Assembly: GCF_000192225.1 (NCBI RefSeq)
Contig: NZ_GL872413.1
Span: forward strand, 2,102,613 to 2,166,612
Length of the DNA stretch: 64,000 nucleotides
Direction of reading: 5' to 3'
Origin: Capnocytophaga sp. oral taxon 338 str. F0234
Lineage (GTDB): Bacteria > Bacteroidota > Bacteroidia > Flavobacteriales > Flavobacteriaceae
A program made the translations under genes and the position numbers. Of the stretch, positions 44,818-54,461 are shown one piece after another (the first letter of the stretch is position 1; each line of letters opens with the position of its first letter). The notes beneath the pieces are model-generated. The model was not told the origin of the DNA. It saw only the letters and a program-made list of their open reading frames with translations, and ran no database searches.

Positions 44818-46533
44818 TTACTTTATATTGAAGCTATACTTTACTCCTGCCAGGAATTGGAATCCTTGTACAGGATAGTTTGTCCAACGGAGGTAATTCT
44901 CTCCTGCTACATTATTGAGATTGACAAAGATTGTCCATTGCTTTAGGAAGGTATAATCGGTAGAGAAATTAAGGTCAAAGAAGCCCTTGAGAGTTACCTG
45001 CTCACGGGGCTGAGTAGAAAGCGTATGCTTTAGATCCTTTCTTTCACCTACATAAAAGAACTCAGCGGCGATATTCCAATTTGGAATAATTTGATAATGA
45101 GCAGCAAGTGCAGAGGTAAAGGAAGGTTGGTTCCAAGCCTCTTCCTCCTGCTTATCCATTGAGAATCCATTCGCCTTAAGAGAAAAATCCATATCAAACT
45201 GATCCGATATTTTGCCTGTTAGGTGAGCTTTTATTCCATATTCCATAGCATCCTGATAAATTATTTTATAAGTATTATCATACTGATAAGGAGCATACTG
45301 AATTAAGGACAGTTTTTCATTGGCTTGGAAAAGAGGCATATTCTCCAAGCGCTTGTAGAAGAGATTTATATTATAGGAGAATCCCTGCCCCAAAGCACCT
45401 TTTACCCCGCCAAATATATCATAAGGGGTAAAGGTAGGATGTAGCTCTTGGGTTGGAGAAAGGTATGGGTTTTCAAGGCTTTGCTTACGATAAGAGAGTT
45501 GTTCTATATTCCCTGTAATCCCTCCATAGAGGATGAAATTATCTCCAAAGGCATCATAAGAGAGTTCTGCATCAGGGAAGATTTTGAGATCATGACCATT
45601 CTCATAGTCTTTTTCCTTGGCATAATAAGCACCCAAGCCTAATTTGATAGAGAAATTAGGAATAGAAAAGCGATAGGAAGGCTTTATCCCTATAAGGGCT
45701 GAACGATATTCTATCTTATTGCTATTGGAAAAATGTTGGTCAAAACTTCCTTGCAAGTAATCCACATCCAATATAGCAGTAACAAACTGTTGTTGGTTGA
45801 TATCAAACTTAAAGGTGGGACGTAGTTTGACCTGTGTTTCTCCACTTTGGAAGTGATCCTTTGCTCCCTGAATCCAAAAATCTATTCCGTTAAATACACT
45901 TTTATTCATAGAGAAAAAACCTGAGAGCCCTCCACTGAGGTAGCTTTGCCTAAGAGAAGCCTCAATAGGAAGTAAAGTTTTGTCCTCCACTCCATACCAA
46001 TGCATTAAGCGATTGGCGACATTGGCTGAGAGTCCCAACTGATAGTCATTATCCCCATAGCGATAACTTGCCTGTGCCTCTGTATTAGAGAAATTATTAT
46101 CTAAGGTTACCCCCTTCACTTTTCCTTTGGAAGAATGATGTGTAAAATCCAATGAGAGATCAGATTCCTCATTCAGCGGGATAGCTACAAATCCATCTCC
46201 ATAGAATGAAGCATAACTTCCTGCTCCTAAAGCAATATAGGAATGATAAAGAGTATCCTTACGTTGGGAAGCGGTAATCCTTACTGCTTTTCCTTTTTCA
46301 GGAACAAAGGTAGAGGCAACCGGCACCGAATGAATGGTATAATTGATTTTCTTTTTAGCCACTGTTACAGAGTCCTTCTTAGGAGTTTCCTCTTGTGGCT
46401 TATGTACATCGGCGATAGTAGGGGTATAAGGCTTGACAATATCCACAGAGATGGTTCCCAACTTATCCTGAGCATAAGTAGAGAAGGTTAAAAATAAGAA
46501 AAGAGTGGTAAATATATGGTATAACTTTTTCAT
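44818..46533 (-). CDS. Outer-membrane beta-barrel (TonB receptor-like), TPR partner
   Basis: 571 residues from ATG 46533, signal peptide ending STYAQ. A Pro/Lys-rich N-terminal region (about 25-75, KPQEETPKKDSVTVAKK) takes the place of a normal plug, then beta-strands continue to the C-terminal FLAGVKYSFNIK. Related proteins are annotated as TonB-dependent receptor, but no TonB box or plug is evident, so uptake should not be assumed. It starts 7 bp after the stop of the large TPR gene, a pairing that appears conserved in the family. Confidence 0.72.
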   Translation of the reverse strand: MKKLYHIFTTLFLFLTFSTYAQDKLGTISVDIVKPYTPTIADVHKPQEETPKKDSVTVAKKKINYTIHSVPVASTFVPEKGKAVRITASQRKDTLYHSYIALGAGSYASFYGDGFVAIPLNEESDLSLDFTHHSSKGKVKGVTLDNNFSNTEAQASYRYGDNDYQLGLSANVANRLMHWYGVEDKTLLPIEASLRQSYLSGGLSGFFSMNKSVFNGIDFWIQGAKDHFQSGETQVKLRPTFKFDINQQQFVTAILDVDYLQGSFDQHFSNSNKIEYRSALIGIKPSYRFSIPNFSIKLGLGAYYAKEKDYENGHDLKIFPDAELSYDAFGDNFILYGGITGNIEQLSYRKQSLENPYLSPTQELHPTFTPYDIFGGVKGALGQGFSYNINLFYKRLENMPLFQANEKLSLIQYAPYQYDNTYKIIYQDAMEYGIKAHLTGKISDQFDMDFSLKANGFSMDKQEEEAWNQPSFTSALAAHYQIIPNWNIAAEFFYVGERKDLKHTLSTQPREQVTLKGFFDLNFSTDYTFLKQWTIFVNLNNVAGENYLRWTNYPVQGFQFLAGVKYSFNIK

Positions 46534-46540
46534 TTTCTTT

Positions 46541-49528
46541 TTATTTAGTAGGTTTATTTTCATCCTCTTTAACCTGAGCGAGCACCTCTTTGGCTTGGGT
46601 GATTACCTCAGGATATGCTTTAAAATTGGCGATTACGCTATTGAGAATATAGTTGGCTTGGTAGAGGTCTTTCAGTCCATAGAAGTTCTTAGCCATTACC
46701 ACCAATCCTTTAGCAGAGAATTCCTTATATCCTCCATATTCCTTAGCCAGTTTTTGGATTACTTCGTTAGATTTTTTGTATTGTCCTGCTTTGTTCTTAA
46801 AATAAGCATCATAGTACAATGCCTCTGCCATAAGGGCGTCGGTCGCTGTTTTACGTACCTCTGCATATTGTTTTTCTGCTTCTTCCTCAGCTCCTGTAGC
46901 CATATAAGCCCTTGCCATAATCACACGAGCATCATTTTTTAAGCGGTTATCAGCATTTTTCTCGGCTAATATCTTTTTAGCATATTCTATTGCTTGGGGA
47001 TAATCTTTTTGTCTATAGAAACCCTTCATCAAGTTAGATCGTGCAAAAATCAAATTTTGAGCGACTGAGGAGGTTTTTTCAATTTCCTTAAGCAAAGGAA
47101 TCACTTTATCTATTTCTTCTTTCTCTAAATAGATATTACTCAACCTGACCAAGACTTGTTCAGAATATTCATTACGTCCTTCTTCTAACACTTTTTCATA
47201 GAGAGGGAGTGCTTTTTCTTTTTGGTTTGCTTCAAAGTATAATTGAGCTAAATAGAAACGGGCTTGTGCTGTATTGACTCCTTTAGGAAACTCTTTTAGA
47301 TATTTTTCCAGAGCTCCTTTTGCCTCTTGCTTTTTGTTTTGTATATATTGTCGTTCAGCCGCTTCAAAGGCAGCGTTATCCAATTCATTATCAGATACCT
47401 CCACATAACCTAAACTTTTTGCCCATTGTGCATACTGCTCTACCTTACCCATTTCTACATAAATACTTTTAGCCGTATTTATCGCCTGCATAGCTTCTGG
47501 GGAATTGGGATATTTTTCTGTAATTTTTCTAAATACAGTTAAGGCTTTTTGATTTTCATTTTTGTTATAGAGCATGAGCCCTTCACGAAGCATAGCACGA
47601 GCTGTGTAAGTACCTCCCTGATATTGATTTTGCAATTGTTGATATAAGGCAGCTGCTTTTTCATTATTTCCTTGTGCCACATAGGTATTTGCCAATTCAT
47701 AAATAGCATCCTCACGCAGATTGGATTTAGGATAATTTTTTATAAAAGCATTGAGTTCCTCTATTTTTTTAGGAACTCTATCCACAATACCATAGCTAAT
47801 AGCCTTTTGGAAGGCAGCATAATCTGTATCTCCTACATTAATGGTCATTACTTTATTATAGTTTTCCATAGCAGGCCAATACTTACCAATGGCAAAATAG
47901 CTATCGGCAAGGCGCAAGTGAGCATCGGCAAGGCGGGAAGCCGTTGGTTTTGTCTCTATATATTTGGAAAAATTCTCTGTAGCTTCAAGATATTTCTTTT
48001 GATTGAAAAGAGCATATCCCAAGCCATAGTAAGCATTAGGGTACTCAGGAGCTGATTTCAGACCCAGTGATAGGAAATCATGAAAATCTTTCTGTGCTTC
48101 TGCATATTGTTGGAGTTGATAATGAGTTTCTCCAGACCAATAGATAGCTCTTGCACGGAGTAGTTCATTGGATTTTCCTTGTGCTTTTTGGAAATAAGAG
48201 AGTGCCTCCTTATAGTTACCATCGGCATAAAGTTGCAAAGCGTAGAAGAAAGCTACTTTTTGGTATATTTTCTCATCGGCAGAGGTGGATTTCTCCAAGA
48301 GATTCATTGCAGATTGAAAGTTTCCGGAAGTAATATAAGAATCTACCAATAGTTCCTTAAGTTCTTGAGTATGGTCATTAGGATAGGTCTCCATGTAGGA
48401 TTGTATCACCTCAGGGGTGGATTCATAAGCATTTCCCACCTCATAGCTCAAGCGCGCATAATTTAGGTGAGCATCTTTTTTTATCTCAGGGACAAAATTC
48501 ATTTGAGAAGCATTACGGAAGGCATTTAGAGCCTGTTGCTTCTGGTTGGTATTGAGATAACATTCAGCCAAGTGGTAATAAGCATTTTGAGCAACTTCAT
48601 TCTTGCCATCAATAATTCTATTAAACTGACCTATTGCCTTTTGATAGTCCTTTTGTTTGTAGTAAGCATAGCCCAAGTAATATAGGTCGGTATTGGTATA
48701 TTTACCTTTTTTTCCTCTATAAGCTTCCAGATAAGGAATTGCTTTATCATATTGCTTTAAGTTAAAATAACTTTCTCCAATAATCTTATTAATCTCAGAG
48801 CGATACTGAGGGTTATTGGTTTTCTCCAACTGATGAAGTCCTTCTTCTAAGGCTTTTTGGAAGTTTCCTTGCTTGAAGTTCATATCTGCCTGATAGTAGG
48901 AGAGATTTTTATTAAGTTCTTTTTCCTGTCCTACCTTTTGAAAAAATTCATTGGCTTGCTTATAATCATCGGCATCATAGGCAATATACCCCAAGTAATA
49001 GGAGGCTTTCTTTCCATATTCTTTAGAGTCTTTCACTTGGGAGAGATATCGTTGAGCGGTTTCCTTATCCCCATGAGCGAAGAGGGCATAACCATATTGG
49101 AAGTTAAATTTTTCTCTTTGGGCAGCTGAAAGAGAAGAGATTTGCACCTTATCATACCAAGCAATGGCACTCTTAGTATTTCCCTTACTAAAATAGTATT
49201 CTCCTATTTCAAAATTAGCATTTGTAGCATAAGGAGAGGAGGGATAATCCCTCAAATATTGCTCCATTTGGGCATTAGCTCCGGCTTGTCCGAGTCTTAG
49301 TGCAGAGGAAGCTATATAGTACAAGCATTGTTCACGAGTGGTTTCATCGGTTTGCTTCTGTAATTCCTTTTTAAGAAGATGTTCCGAAGCCTTATACTGC
49401 TTTTGATGATATAAAGAAAGTGCTTTCTGTAAAGAGGCATTTCCAGCGGTATAATGAGCCGTACGCTGAGCAAGAGTTGCTCCTGAGACTAACAATCCTG
49501 TTAGAAAAAAAATATTTTTATACTTCAT
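46541..49528 (-). CDS. Large exported tetratricopeptide-repeat protein
   Basis: 995 residues from ATG 49528 (MKYKNIFFLTGLLVSGATLAQ signal peptide). Almost the whole mature part is TPR units, e.g. YYLGYAYYKQKDYQKAIGQF and PNAYYGLGYALFNQKKYLEA, at least 20 repeats. It is periplasmic, YbgF-like in style, and probably a scaffold for the barrel protein encoded next in the operon. A TACTTTTG box at 49546-49553 lies 17 bp before the start. Confidence 0.88.
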   Translation of the reverse strand: MKYKNIFFLTGLLVSGATLAQRTAHYTAGNASLQKALSLYHQKQYKASEHLLKKELQKQTDETTREQCLYYIASSALRLGQAGANAQMEQYLRDYPSSPYATNANFEIGEYYFSKGNTKSAIAWYDKVQISSLSAAQREKFNFQYGYALFAHGDKETAQRYLSQVKDSKEYGKKASYYLGYIAYDADDYKQANEFFQKVGQEKELNKNLSYYQADMNFKQGNFQKALEEGLHQLEKTNNPQYRSEINKIIGESYFNLKQYDKAIPYLEAYRGKKGKYTNTDLYYLGYAYYKQKDYQKAIGQFNRIIDGKNEVAQNAYYHLAECYLNTNQKQQALNAFRNASQMNFVPEIKKDAHLNYARLSYEVGNAYESTPEVIQSYMETYPNDHTQELKELLVDSYITSGNFQSAMNLLEKSTSADEKIYQKVAFFYALQLYADGNYKEALSYFQKAQGKSNELLRARAIYWSGETHYQLQQYAEAQKDFHDFLSLGLKSAPEYPNAYYGLGYALFNQKKYLEATENFSKYIETKPTASRLADAHLRLADSYFAIGKYWPAMENYNKVMTINVGDTDYAAFQKAISYGIVDRVPKKIEELNAFIKNYPKSNLREDAIYELANTYVAQGNNEKAAALYQQLQNQYQGGTYTARAMLREGLMLYNKNENQKALTVFRKITEKYPNSPEAMQAINTAKSIYVEMGKVEQYAQWAKSLGYVEVSDNELDNAAFEAAERQYIQNKKQEAKGALEKYLKEFPKGVNTAQARFYLAQLYFEANQKEKALPLYEKVLEEGRNEYSEQVLVRLSNIYLEKEEIDKVIPLLKEIEKTSSVAQNLIFARSNLMKGFYRQKDYPQAIEYAKKILAEKNADNRLKNDARVIMARAYMATGAEEEAEKQYAEVRKTATDALMAEALYYDAYFKNKAGQYKKSNEVIQKLAKEYGGYKEFSAKGLVVMAKNFYGLKDLYQANYILNSVIANFKAYPEVITQAKEVLAQVKEDENKPTK

Positions 49529-49545
49529 AATCCATATTTTAGAGA

Positions 49546-49553
49546 CAAAAGTA
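49546..49553 (-). promoter_or_regulatory. -7 box of the TPR-barrel operon
   Basis: TACTTTTG on the minus strand; no TTG at the standard spacing. Confidence 0.5.
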
Positions 49554-49601
49554 AGGCTTTTTATCCAATAAAAAGAGAGTATATGGTTAATTAACAAAAA
49601 C

Positions 49602-50630
49602 TTAGTAATCGAACTCTACCCTAATTTGTTGAGAGGTAGGGTGAGCTTGGCAGGTAAGTATCATTCCCTTAGCTATTTCTTCTTCAGAGAGTACTTGATT
49701 TTTATCCATCTCGGCACTTCCTTCAGTTACCTTTCCCAAACAGCTGCTACATGCTCCCGTTAAACAGGAATAGGATATTTCCAATCCCTTAGCGAGGAGC
49801 TGACTTAGTATATTTTCCTTACGTTCTATAATGAAGGTATGTTCTTTATTTTCTAAGCGTACTGTAATCTCTGAAGTTCCTTTATATTCTTTTTTAGAGG
49901 TCTGCGTTACGGTAAAGAGCTCTGTATGAATTTTCTTTTTGTCATAATCCTTTAGGAGTTTTTCCTTAATAGCCTCAACCATTGATTGGGGTCCACAGAT
50001 ATAGAAACGACCGAATTCCACCTCCTTGTAGGTCTCTTTGAGCAATTGCTCCACCATAGGTGGATCTATATGTCCTGAAAGGGCACCCTCTTGCTGGGTC
50101 TTGCTATAGACATATTGCACCAAAAGCCTATTGGGATACTGCGCCCTAAGTGCCTCTATATCCGAGAGAAACATAGTAGTCTCAGTCGTTCTGTTTCCAT
50201 AGACTAAGAGTATCTTGCAAGAGCTTTTCGCAAGGGCGACCTTAATAATGCTAAGCATAGGAGTAATACCACTTCCAGCGGCGAAAAGTCCTAAATTCTC
50301 AGGAGATATTTCAGGAATATAGGCAAACTTACCCTCTGGGAGAAATACCCCCAAGGTTTCTCCTTCTTGCAACTGCTTACAAGCATAAGTGGAGAACACG
50401 CCATTGGGTACTTGCTTAATAGCTACACTGATAATATCCTCATAAGGTGAGGAACATATAGAATAAGCACGCCTTACAGCCATCCCCTCAATTTCTTTTT
50501 CGAGGGTGATGTATTGTCCTGCAAAAAAGTCAAAGGAAATTTTATGTTCTTGAGGAATCTTAAAAGATACTTTAACCGAATCCGAAGTGAGTTTTTCCAC
50601 CTGTGATACGGGTAAGGAAACTGATTTCAT
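49602..50630 (-). CDS. PaaE-like ferredoxin-NAD(P)H reductase
   Basis: 342 residues from ATG 50630 (MKSVSLPVSQVEKL). FAD site RRAYSICSSP, NAD(P)H site LFAAGSGITPMLSI and YICGPQSMVEAI, and a C-terminal plant-type 2Fe-2S domain with CLTGACSSCLGKV plus a fourth Cys in ILTCQAHP. This is the PaaE type of oxygenase reductase; the genes of phenylacetate degradation are not present here, so the electron acceptor is open. A possible -7 box, TATTTTTG, is at 50661-50668. Confidence 0.88.
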   Translation of the reverse strand: MKSVSLPVSQVEKLTSDSVKVSFKIPQEHKISFDFFAGQYITLEKEIEGMAVRRAYSICSSPYEDIISVAIKQVPNGVFSTYACKQLQEGETLGVFLPEGKFAYIPEISPENLGLFAAGSGITPMLSIIKVALAKSSCKILLVYGNRTTETTMFLSDIEALRAQYPNRLLVQYVYSKTQQEGALSGHIDPPMVEQLLKETYKEVEFGRFYICGPQSMVEAIKEKLLKDYDKKKIHTELFTVTQTSKKEYKGTSEITVRLENKEHTFIIERKENILSQLLAKGLEISYSCLTGACSSCLGKVTEGSAEMDKNQVLSEEEIAKGMILTCQAHPTSQQIRVEFDY

Positions 50631-50728
50631 TGAATAACTATTATTGTTATAATTTTTAGGCAAAAATACGAAATTAATGAGGATTGAAGAAGAATGAGCA
50701 ACTAATTTTTTAAGTACTTCAGGGATGA

Positions 50729-52066
50729 TTAGTTATCAAAAAGGACTCGCTTTCCTTTTTCTTGGGTAAGAAGTGTTCCTTGATCATATACCAAATTTCC
50801 ATTAACAAAGGTATAAGCTACCTTATAATCAAAGATTGTTCCTTCCAAAGGAGACCAACCACATTTGTAGAGGATATTCTCTTTAGAGACTTGCCAAGGG
50901 GTATGTTCAGCTACGCAAGTGATATCGGCATAATAACCTTCCCTGAGGTAACCTCTCTCGCGGATTCTAAAAAGGATGGCCGGATTATGGCACATTTTCT
51001 CCACTAAGCGTTCTAAGGGGATTCCTCTTTTTCGAAACATTGTAAGGGCAGCTACTAAGGAATGTTGTACCAAAGGGGCTCCAGAGGGAATCCTCTGGTA
51101 TTCCTTTTGGCTTTTCTCTTCTAAGGTATGGGGAGCGTGGTCGGTAGCTATCACATCTATACGATTGTCCAAGAGAGCTTTCCAGATGCCTTCACGGTCT
51201 GCTTGGGATTTCACTGCCGGATTCCACTTAATAAATACTCCTTTCTGGTCATAGTCCTTATCAGAAAACCAAAGATGATGGATACAAGCCTCTGCTGTAA
51301 TTTTCTTTTGCGACAAAGGAATTGTATTGTCCAAGAGCTCTGTTTCCTTAGCTGTGGAGAGGTGAAACACATGCAATCTTGCACCTGTTTGTTTAGCAAG
51401 CGCTATTGCTCGTGAGGAGGAGAGATAGCAAGCCTCCGCACTGCGGATAAGTGGATGACACTCAATGGGGATTTGAGCTCCATAGAGGGAAAGATAGTGT
51501 TCCAAATTACGCTTAATAGTTTGTTCATCTTCACAATGGGCAGCAATGAGGGTAGGTACATTCTTAAATATCCTTTCAATAGTTTTCTCATTATCCACGA
51601 GCATGTTTCCTGTGGAAGAGCCTAAGAAGAGCTTCACTCCGGCAGTATTCTTAGGATTGATCCGCTTGAGTTCCTCTATATTATCATTGGTTCCGCCGAG
51701 TAGAAAAGAGAAATTAGCTACTGAGCTACTAGCAGCTATGGCAAACTTATCCTCCAGAGCATCAATGGTTGTGGCTTGGGGAATGGTATTGGGCTGGTCA
51801 AAAAAGGTAGTTGTTCCTCCCGCCACAGCAGCTATACTCTCAGAGGCAATGGTTGCCTTATGGGTGAGTCCAGGTTCACGGAAGTGTACTTGGTCATCAA
51901 TCACGCCGGGAAATACCAGCATCCCTGCAAGGTCAATAACTCTCTGTGCTTCTTTGGCAGAGATCGCTGAGGCAATCTTAGCAATACGCTCATTCTCAAT
52001 AAGTAAATCGGCTTCTTGAATATGGTTGTCAGAAATGAGCTTACCGTTCTTTAATAAAGTTTTCAT
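50729..52066 (-). CDS. pyrC: Dihydroorotase (variant metal site)
   Basis: 445 residues, amidohydrolase fold; it closes carbamoyl-aspartate to dihydroorotate. Metal ligands can be assigned: His61 in DDQVHFREPG, Lys145 in GVKLFLGSS, His177 in AAHCEDE, His235 in LHVFHLST, Asp309 in ATDHAPH. The first His of the usual HxH is Gln59, which I recall as common in flavobacterial members. It is far from pyrB in this window. A TACTTTTG box at 52095-52102 lies 28 bp upstream. Confidence 0.9.
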   Translation of the reverse strand: MKTLLKNGKLISDNHIQEADLLIENERIAKIASAISAKEAQRVIDLAGMLVFPGVIDDQVHFREPGLTHKATIASESIAAVAGGTTTFFDQPNTIPQATTIDALEDKFAIAASSSVANFSFLLGGTNDNIEELKRINPKNTAGVKLFLGSSTGNMLVDNEKTIERIFKNVPTLIAAHCEDEQTIKRNLEHYLSLYGAQIPIECHPLIRSAEACYLSSSRAIALAKQTGARLHVFHLSTAKETELLDNTIPLSQKKITAEACIHHLWFSDKDYDQKGVFIKWNPAVKSQADREGIWKALLDNRIDVIATDHAPHTLEEKSQKEYQRIPSGAPLVQHSLVAALTMFRKRGIPLERLVEKMCHNPAILFRIRERGYLREGYYADITCVAEHTPWQVSKENILYKCGWSPLEGTIFDYKVAYTFVNGNLVYDQGTLLTQEKGKRVLFDN

Positions 52067-52094
52067 GAGAAATCAAGGATTAGAAATTTGGTGA

Positions 52095-52102
52095 CAAAAG
52101 TA
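52095..52102 (-). promoter_or_regulatory. -7 box of pyrC
   Basis: TACTTTTG on the minus strand, 28 bp before the pyrC ATG. Confidence 0.5.
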
Positions 52103-52173
52103 ATTGTTTTTGTCATTTAAAAATACTTTTTTATACTTTTTTTAATTGTGTTCTAAGAAATTTACTTATAATA

Positions 52174-52204
52174 TTGGTAATATAGCAAAAAATGTATATC
52201 TTTG
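52174..52204 (+). promoter_or_regulatory. Promoter of the HD-domain gene
   Basis: TTG at 52174-52176, 20 bp, TATCTTTG at 52197-52204; the ATG is 12 bp downstream. Confidence 0.6.
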
Positions 52205-52216
52205 CCCAAAAAAGTG

Positions 52217-53437
52217 ATGAAAATACATAACAGGCTTAAAATAGTGAATGATCCTGTATATGGGTTTATTCATATCCCCAATACTTTTATTCTCGCTCTT
52301 ATAGAACATCCTTATTTTCAGCGCCTTTGCAGAATTTCTCAAATGGGACTTTCCTACTTGGTATATCCAGGAGCAAGGCATACACGCTTCCATCACGCCT
52401 TAGGATGTATGTACCTTATGCAACAAGCGGTGCAAACACTCCGCTACAAGCAGGTAGAAATCACCCCAGAAGAGGAAGAGGGCTTATATATAGCTATTCT
52501 CCTACATGATATTGGTCATGGTCCCTTCTCCCATGCTATGGAACACAGTATTGTGGAAGGAATCTCTCATGAGGAAATATCCTTGGCGTTCATGGAAGAA
52601 CTCAACAGACAATTTGAAGGAAGGCTCTCAGTTGCTATAGAAATCTTCCAAAAGAAGTATAAAAAACAGTTCATGAATCAGCTCATCTCCAGCCAATTGG
52701 ACATGGATAGGTTGGATTATCTCAAGCGAGACAGTTTTTACTCAGGGGTAAGTGAAGGCAATATTAACTCCGAGCGAATTATTGCCATGCTCACCGTCAA
52801 GAACGATACGCTCATTGTAGATGAAAAAGGCATCTATTCCATAGAAGAGTTTCTGGTAGCTCGCCGATTGATGTATTGGCAGGTATACCTACACAAAACC
52901 AGTATAGGGGCAGAATTTGTTCTTATCCGGATATTGGCACGCGTAAAGGAGCTTATAGGACAGGGGAAAAAGTTACCCATGACCACCGCACTACGTTTTT
53001 TTGTAGAGAATCACATTACAAAAGAGACTTTTGACCGTCATGCCTTACACTTATTTGCTCAATTAGATGATTATGACATCATCTCAGGACTTAAGGAATG
53101 GCAATATGGGGAGGATTGGGTCTTAGCTAAGCTCAGCCAAATGATTCTTAACCGCGATTTGCTCCGTGTTAAGCTTTACAAAAGCCCTGTAGAAAAGGAA
53201 AAAATACAACAACTCTTACAAGAGACCGCTAAAAAATATGATCTTCCAGAGGAATTAGCACATTACTTTGTTTTCACCGGAGAAGTCTCCAATACTGCCT
53301 ACCGAAAAGATGAGCAGAATATCCTTATCTATACCAAGAACAATAAGGTTATAGATGTTACCCAAGCCTCTGATCAAATGAATTTAGATGCACTATCCAC
53401 CAAAGTTACTAAGTATTACCTATGCGCTCCTAAGTGA
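52217..53437 (+). CDS. HD-domain phosphohydrolase (dGTPase-like)
   Basis: 406 residues from ATG 52217 (MKIHNRLKIVNDPVYGFI). The HD metal site reads HTRFHHALG, then LLHDIGHGPFSHAMEH, and SSQLDMDRLDYLKRDSFY further on. It resembles the YdhJ/SAMHD1-like group of HD hydrolases, some of which act on dNTPs; the substrate here is not shown. Its TGA stop is the first triplet of a (TGAAAAA)n repeat. Confidence 0.88.
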   Translation: MKIHNRLKIVNDPVYGFIHIPNTFILALIEHPYFQRLCRISQMGLSYLVYPGARHTRFHHALGCMYLMQQAVQTLRYKQVEITPEEEEGLYIAILLHDIGHGPFSHAMEHSIVEGISHEEISLAFMEELNRQFEGRLSVAIEIFQKKYKKQFMNQLISSQLDMDRLDYLKRDSFYSGVSEGNINSERIIAMLTVKNDTLIVDEKGIYSIEEFLVARRLMYWQVYLHKTSIGAEFVLIRILARVKELIGQGKKLPMTTALRFFVENHITKETFDRHALHLFAQLDDYDIISGLKEWQYGEDWVLAKLSQMILNRDLLRVKLYKSPVEKEKIQQLLQETAKKYDLPEELAHYFVFTGEVSNTAYRKDEQNILIYTKNNKVIDVTQASDQMNLDALSTKVTKYYLCAPK

Positions 53438-53463
53438 AAAATGAAAAATGAAAAATGAAAAAT
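53435..53463 (+). repeat. Tandem TGAAAAA repeat (four units) at a stop codon
   Basis: Four copies of the 7-mer TGAAAAA; the first TGA is the stop of the HD-domain gene. Confidence 0.8.
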
Positions 53464-53511
53464 TGCTATAATCATTAATCATTAAAAGTTAATCATTAGT
53501 TATCGTTCTCT

Positions 53512-53553
53512 TCGCTGGTGCGAGCCTGATACTCGCCTGCAGGTATTCAGCGA
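53512..53553 (-). repeat. 42-bp three-stem palindromic repeat, copy 2
   Basis: Reverse complement is 34/42 identical to 39968-40009. Outer stem TCGCTG/CAGCGA, inner palindrome CCTGCAGG and stem GCGAG/CTCGC. Confidence 0.7.
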
Positions 53554-53577
53554 TTTTAACTCGTGCCCACTCTATCA

Positions 53578-53650
53578 GCGAAAAATGAAAAATGAAGAAC
53601 GAAAAGTGAAAAATGAAAAAATTTTCACTATTCACTACTCACTATTCACT
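53578..53650 (+). repeat. GAAAAATGAA / TTCACTATTCAC repeat tract
   Basis: Runs of imperfect TGAAAAA units followed by the inverse pattern TTTTCACTATTCACT, ending just before the folE -7 box. Similar tracts occur at 62012-62043, 62874-62935 and 63850-63882. Confidence 0.65.
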
Positions 53651-53658
53651 TTATTTCG

Positions 53659-53666
53659 TACTTTTG
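53659..53666 (+). promoter_or_regulatory. -7 box of folE
   Basis: TACTTTTG, 24 bp before the ATG. Confidence 0.5.
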
Positions 53667-53690
53667 TCCCCTTAAACAAATAAGTAGCAA

Positions 53691-54353
53691 ATGAACCATT
53701 CAGATGATTTTATAGGTGAAAACCACCTCAGTACCTCAGCTAAGACTCCCTTGCGAGCCGATGCCTTTGCCCTTTCTGATGAACAGAAAATCGCTCGCAT
53801 TCAAAAATCAATGGCAGAGATTATGGAAACTCTTGGACTTGACCTTACGGATGACAGTCTCAAGGGGACTCCCCTAAGAGTGGCTAAAGCCTATGTAAAA
53901 GAACTTTTTGCAGGACTTGATCCCAAGCGCAAGCCCAGTTCCTCTACTTTTGAAAATAACTACCACTATGGGGAGATGCTCATAGAAAAAAATATTGTCC
54001 TCTACTCCACTTGTGAACATCACTTTCTCCCCATTGTAGGACGTGCTCATGTGGGCTATATCTCCAACGGAAAGGTATTAGGACTCTCTAAGATGAACCG
54101 TATTGTGGATTACTATGCCCGTCGTCCTCAAGTACAGGAACGCCTTACTATACAAATTGTACAGGAAATGCAACACCTCTTAGGCACGCAAGATGTAGCT
54201 TGTGTGATTGATGCCAAGCACCTCTGTGTTAATTCCCGTGGTATCAAGGACATTGAAAGCAGTACTGTTACTGCTGAATATGGCGGTCAATTTAAAGATC
54301 CTATTGTAAGAAAAGAATTCTTAGAATACATAAAAATGGAAACAAAATACTAA
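53691..54353 (+). CDS. folE: GTP cyclohydrolase I
   Basis: 220 residues. Zinc and catalytic block STCEHHFLPIVGRAHVGY, then SKMNRIVDYYARRPQVQERL and SRGIKDIESSTVTAEYGG. First step of tetrahydrofolate synthesis. The N-terminal 40 residues are a non-conserved extension. A 9-bp hairpin follows the gene. Confidence 0.96.
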   Translation: MNHSDDFIGENHLSTSAKTPLRADAFALSDEQKIARIQKSMAEIMETLGLDLTDDSLKGTPLRVAKAYVKELFAGLDPKRKPSSSTFENNYHYGEMLIEKNIVLYSTCEHHFLPIVGRAHVGYISNGKVLGLSKMNRIVDYYARRPQVQERLTIQIVQEMQHLLGTQDVACVIDAKHLCVNSRGIKDIESSTVTAEYGGQFKDPIVRKEFLEYIKMETKY

Positions 54354-54376
54354 GCAATGAAAACAAATGATGTATA

Positions 54377-54399
54377 ACGAAAGGTAAATAACCTTTCGT
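54377..54399 (+). terminator. Hairpin after folE
   Basis: Perfect 9-bp inverted repeat (54377-54385 with 54391-54399, 5-nt loop) without a T run; a weak terminator candidate. Confidence 0.45.
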
Positions 54400-54461
54400 A
54401 TTCTTAGCAACTATTTTTCATTACTTACTGTTCACTTTTTAACTCAAAACTCAGAATTCAA

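Noticed and set aside
53435..53650. CRISPR-like appearance of repeated GAAAAATGAA units
   Set aside because: Units are 7 bp with no constant spacers and no cas genes are present.
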